Shown here piece by piece: positions 62,088 to 64,000 of a stretch of 64,000 bases of DNA. The translations under genes and the position numbers were made by a program. The stretch lies in the NCBI GenBank assembly GCA_041402045.1, contig JAWKSZ010000013.1, positions 62,001 through 126,000 of the forward strand, in the 5' to 3' direction. Positions within the stretch are counted from its first letter, which is position 1. Every line of letters starts with the position of its first letter. A model generated the notes under the pieces. The model ran no database searches, was not told the origin of the DNA, and saw only the letters and a program-made list of their open reading frames with translations. The stretch comes from JAGQRJ01 sp041402045. GTDB lineage: Bacteria > Planctomycetota > J058.

Positions 62088-64000
62088 CTACTTCGAGCCG
62101 GAGCGGTAGGCGCGGCGCTCGCCGCGGAGGACGTCCGCGTCCACCGCCTCGCGGCCGATCAGGCCCCAGTGGAAGTCCTGGAGGTAGGTCGTGGCCGCGG
62201 CCTGGACCGCGGCGGGGGTCACCTTGCGCAGGCCGGCGGCCAGGCGGTAAGCGTCGTGCCAGTCGCCGGTGCCCAGCCAGGCCGCGCCCAGGGCGTTGGC
62301 GTGGCCGCCCGCGGTCTCGAGCCCGCTCAGGAGCCGGGTCTCCTCCTGGGCCACGAGCCCGGCCAGCTCGTCGGGGGTCACCCCGTCGCGCTTGAGGCGC
62401 TCGATCTCGTCGTACATCCGCGAGATCGCCGCGGCGGGGAACTCGCTCGTCACGTAGAGGTAGCCGTAGTTGGCGCGGAAGGTCGAGACCCCGGCGCTGG
62501 TGGCGTAGGTCAGGGCGTGGGTCGTGCGCAGGCTGTTCCAGAAGCGCTGGCGGAGCGCGGCGTACATCAGGCGCGCGGCGGGGTAGCCGGCCTCACCTGG
62601 GCGCGGGGCCGGGGCCTTGGCGATCACGTAGGTCGTGGGAATGTCGCGCTGCTCGAACTCGACCAGGGAGCCCGGGGTGAACGCGGCCATGCCCTTGTGC
62701 GCGGTCCCCCCGGCGAGCTGCCACAGCCGGCGCAGGGAGGGGACCTCGGCGAAGGGCGCCAGGATCTGCTTGGCCTCGGCCTGGGTCAGGTCGCCCACCA
62801 GCACGAGCTTGATCCGCGCGCTGTCGAGGGAGCCCAGCCGCTGGCGGAGCGCGTCGGCGTCGAGGGTCGCCAGGGTCTCGGGCGTCCCGTCCGGGCGCTG
62901 CACGTAGGGGTGGCCCTGGAAGAAGCTCGCGTTGAGCAGGCGGGTCACGAACTGGTCGGGGTCGCTGCGCTCCTGGTTCAGCGCGCTCAAGAGCTGCGCC
63001 TTGCGCTCCTCGAGCGCCGAGGGGTCGAAGCGCGGGTGCAGCAGGCAGTCGCTGACCAGCTCCACCGCCCCGCCGAAGGCGGCCTGGGGCGCGATCAGCG
63101 AGAGCCGGCCCAGGTCGTAGTTGACGCTGTGGCTCACCCGCGCGCCGAGCCCGCTCAGGCGCTGGGCGACCTCGTCCCGGCTGAGGGTCTCGGAGCCGTC
63201 CATGAGCGTGGCCAGGAGCAGCTTGTCCACGCCCTGCTGCGCCGGGTCGAGGTCGAAGCAGCCCGCGTCGAGGTAGACGTCGAGCGCGCTGACGGCGCTC
63301 CCGGGCACCTGGCGCAGGAGCACCTGGACCCCGCCCACCTGGAACTCGCTGACCGCGCTCTCGGCGGCGCTGTCCCCGCTGGCCGCGGGGAGCAAGGCCT
63401 CGGCGGGGAAGCCCAGGCCGTCCAGCGTCGCCTGGTTCGCGAGCACGCCCACGACGTGCGGGCGCCCGAGCACGTAGTTGCGCACGAAGCCCGCGAGCTC
63501 GTCGGGGGTCACCGCGTCCACGGCGTCCAGGTAGCGCCGGTAGTAGTCGAGGCTGCTCGAGGCCCACCAGAAGCTGAGGGTGTGCGAGAAGTCCGCGCCG
63601 GCCTCGGCGGAGTAGGCGCGGTCGATCCGCAGCTCGCGCTTGGCGAGGGCCAGCTCCTGCTCGGTCCAGTAGCCGGGCTCGGCCATGGCGGTCAGCTCCT
63701 GGAACAGGAGCGCGCGCGCCTCCTGCACCTTGCCGTCGCGGACCTGGGCGTTGGCGCTGACCTCGCCGCCCTCGCGCTGGGTGTAGTAGCCCAGGCGCAC
63801 GCCGTTGGTCGTGGCCGAGTCGCGGAACGCGCGCTGCAGCCGCGCGCTGGGCAGCCCGCACAGGGTGCCCCACACGTCGGCCACGAAGGTCGCGCGCTCG
63901 TCGCGGCCCACGTCGGGGCCGGGCCAGGTGGCGGCCAGGGTCACCGTGCGCGCGGCCGGGTGGGCCACGAAGAACGCCTGGCTCTGACCCAGGCGCGGGA
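62088..64000 (-). CDS. M16-family metallopeptidase homologue (5' end cut by window)
   Basis: The frame is open to the window edge; 637 residues are visible from the stop at 62088. They cover the M16_C half of the first repeat (REGGEVSANAQVRDGKVQEA, then 'WASSSLDYYRRYLDAV') and a complete second M16 repeat (from SEFQVGGVQVLLRQ). The second repeat has no HxxEH zinc motif at the expected place, which is normal for the non-catalytic half of M16B proteins. The catalytic half would lie beyond base 64000, so activity cannot be judged. Such proteins are usually periplasmic and processing-peptidase-like. Confidence 0.88.
   Translation of the reverse strand, partial: PRLGQSQAFFVAHPAARTVTLAATWPGPDVGRDERATFVADVWGTLCGLPSARLQRAFRDSATTNGVRLGYYTQREGGEVSANAQVRDGKVQEARALLFQELTAMAEPGYWTEQELALAKRELRIDRAYSAEAGADFSHTLSFWWASSSLDYYRRYLDAVDAVTPDELAGFVRNYVLGRPHVVGVLANQATLDGLGFPAEALLPAASGDSAAESAVSEFQVGGVQVLLRQVPGSAVSALDVYLDAGCFDLDPAQQGVDKLLLATLMDGSETLSRDEVAQRLSGLGARVSHSVNYDLGRLSLIAPQAAFGGAVELVSDCLLHPRFDPSALEERKAQLLSALNQERSDPDQFVTRLLNASFFQGHPYVQRPDGTPETLATLDADALRQRLGSLDSARIKLVLVGDLTQAEAKQILAPFAEVPSLRRLWQLAGGTAHKGMAAFTPGSLVEFEQRDIPTTYVIAKAPAPRPGEAGYPAARLMYAALRQRFWNSLRTTHALTYATSAGVSTFRANYGYLYVTSEFPAAAISRMYDEIERLKRDGVTPDELAGLVAQEETRLLSGLETAGGHANALGAAWLGTGDWHDAYRLAAGLRKVTPAAVQAAATTYLQDFHWGLIGREAVDADVLRGERRAYRSGSK

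Overview
The window is a very GC-rich chromosomal segment with no rRNA, tRNA, CRISPR, prophage or plasmid module that I can see. The gene content fits a Planctomycetota-like bacterium, or a similar large-genome, signalling-rich lineage. It has four Hanks-type Ser/Thr kinases (one fused to a Nudix-like domain, two to TPR, one to a WD40 propeller), an ECF-type sigma factor beside a kinase, many secreted or lipid-anchored envelope proteins, large carboxypeptidase-regulatory-like proteins and DegP-type proteases. Species-level placement cannot be made from this sequence alone.

Layout. 1-0.7 kb: 3' end of a secreted BsuPI-domain gene. 0.9-5.6 kb (minus): NYN/YacP RNase, LpoB-like lipoprotein, LeuA-like aldolase, secreted protein, kinase-Nudix fusion; several genes overlap by ATGA. 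5.6-11.9 kb (minus): envelope cluster LpoB, YcfL, COG3014-type TPR lipoprotein, two CsgG-type proteins and a repeat-rich secreted protein. 12.1-18.3 kb: STN-domain protein, rhomboid protease, LolA-like protein, GT-C-like membrane protein, DUF434 protein, small TPR protein. 18.6-21.8 kb: two-gene operon with a TPR-GAF-sigma54 activator. 21.9-26.6 kb: small Cys-rich and membrane genes, a 1072-residue carboxypeptidase-regulatory-like protein, a degenerate GHKL ATPase. 26.7-42.1 kb: kinases and beta-propellers, interrupted by stretches full of frameshifts. 42.2-49.0 kb: SLC12-type transporter, PurL, DUF481 outer-membrane protein. 49.2-54.1 kb (minus): ParA and partner, exonuclease III, PCD, PiT phosphate transporter with its DUF47 partner. 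54.3-58.9 kb (minus): a dead and a live S1C protease, a small protein, a Macro-CHAT fusion. 58.9-64 kb: lipoprotein, inositol-monophosphatase-family enzyme, a hairpin minisatellite, a radical SAM protein, a RING-like membrane protein, and a truncated M16 peptidase.

Three patches (about 31.1-34.6, 36.4-39.05 and 44.75-46.1 kb) are dense in frameshifts while keeping conserved motifs in order. The best case is purL: its signature motifs lie in different frames and one motif carries compensating single-base changes in C runs, while the rest of the gene is pristine. I read these as consensus errors of an unpolished assembly more than biological decay, and I annotate them as broken genes.

The most unusual items are: the Macro-CHAT fusion (57331-58866); the kinase with an NrtR-like degenerate Nudix domain (864-2288); a roughly 170-bp intergenic element present twice with its core inverted relative to a shared flank (44507-44680 and 50691-50860); the active/inactive protease pair (54324-56892); and an array of seven units of about 43 bp carrying strong hairpins (60197-60511).
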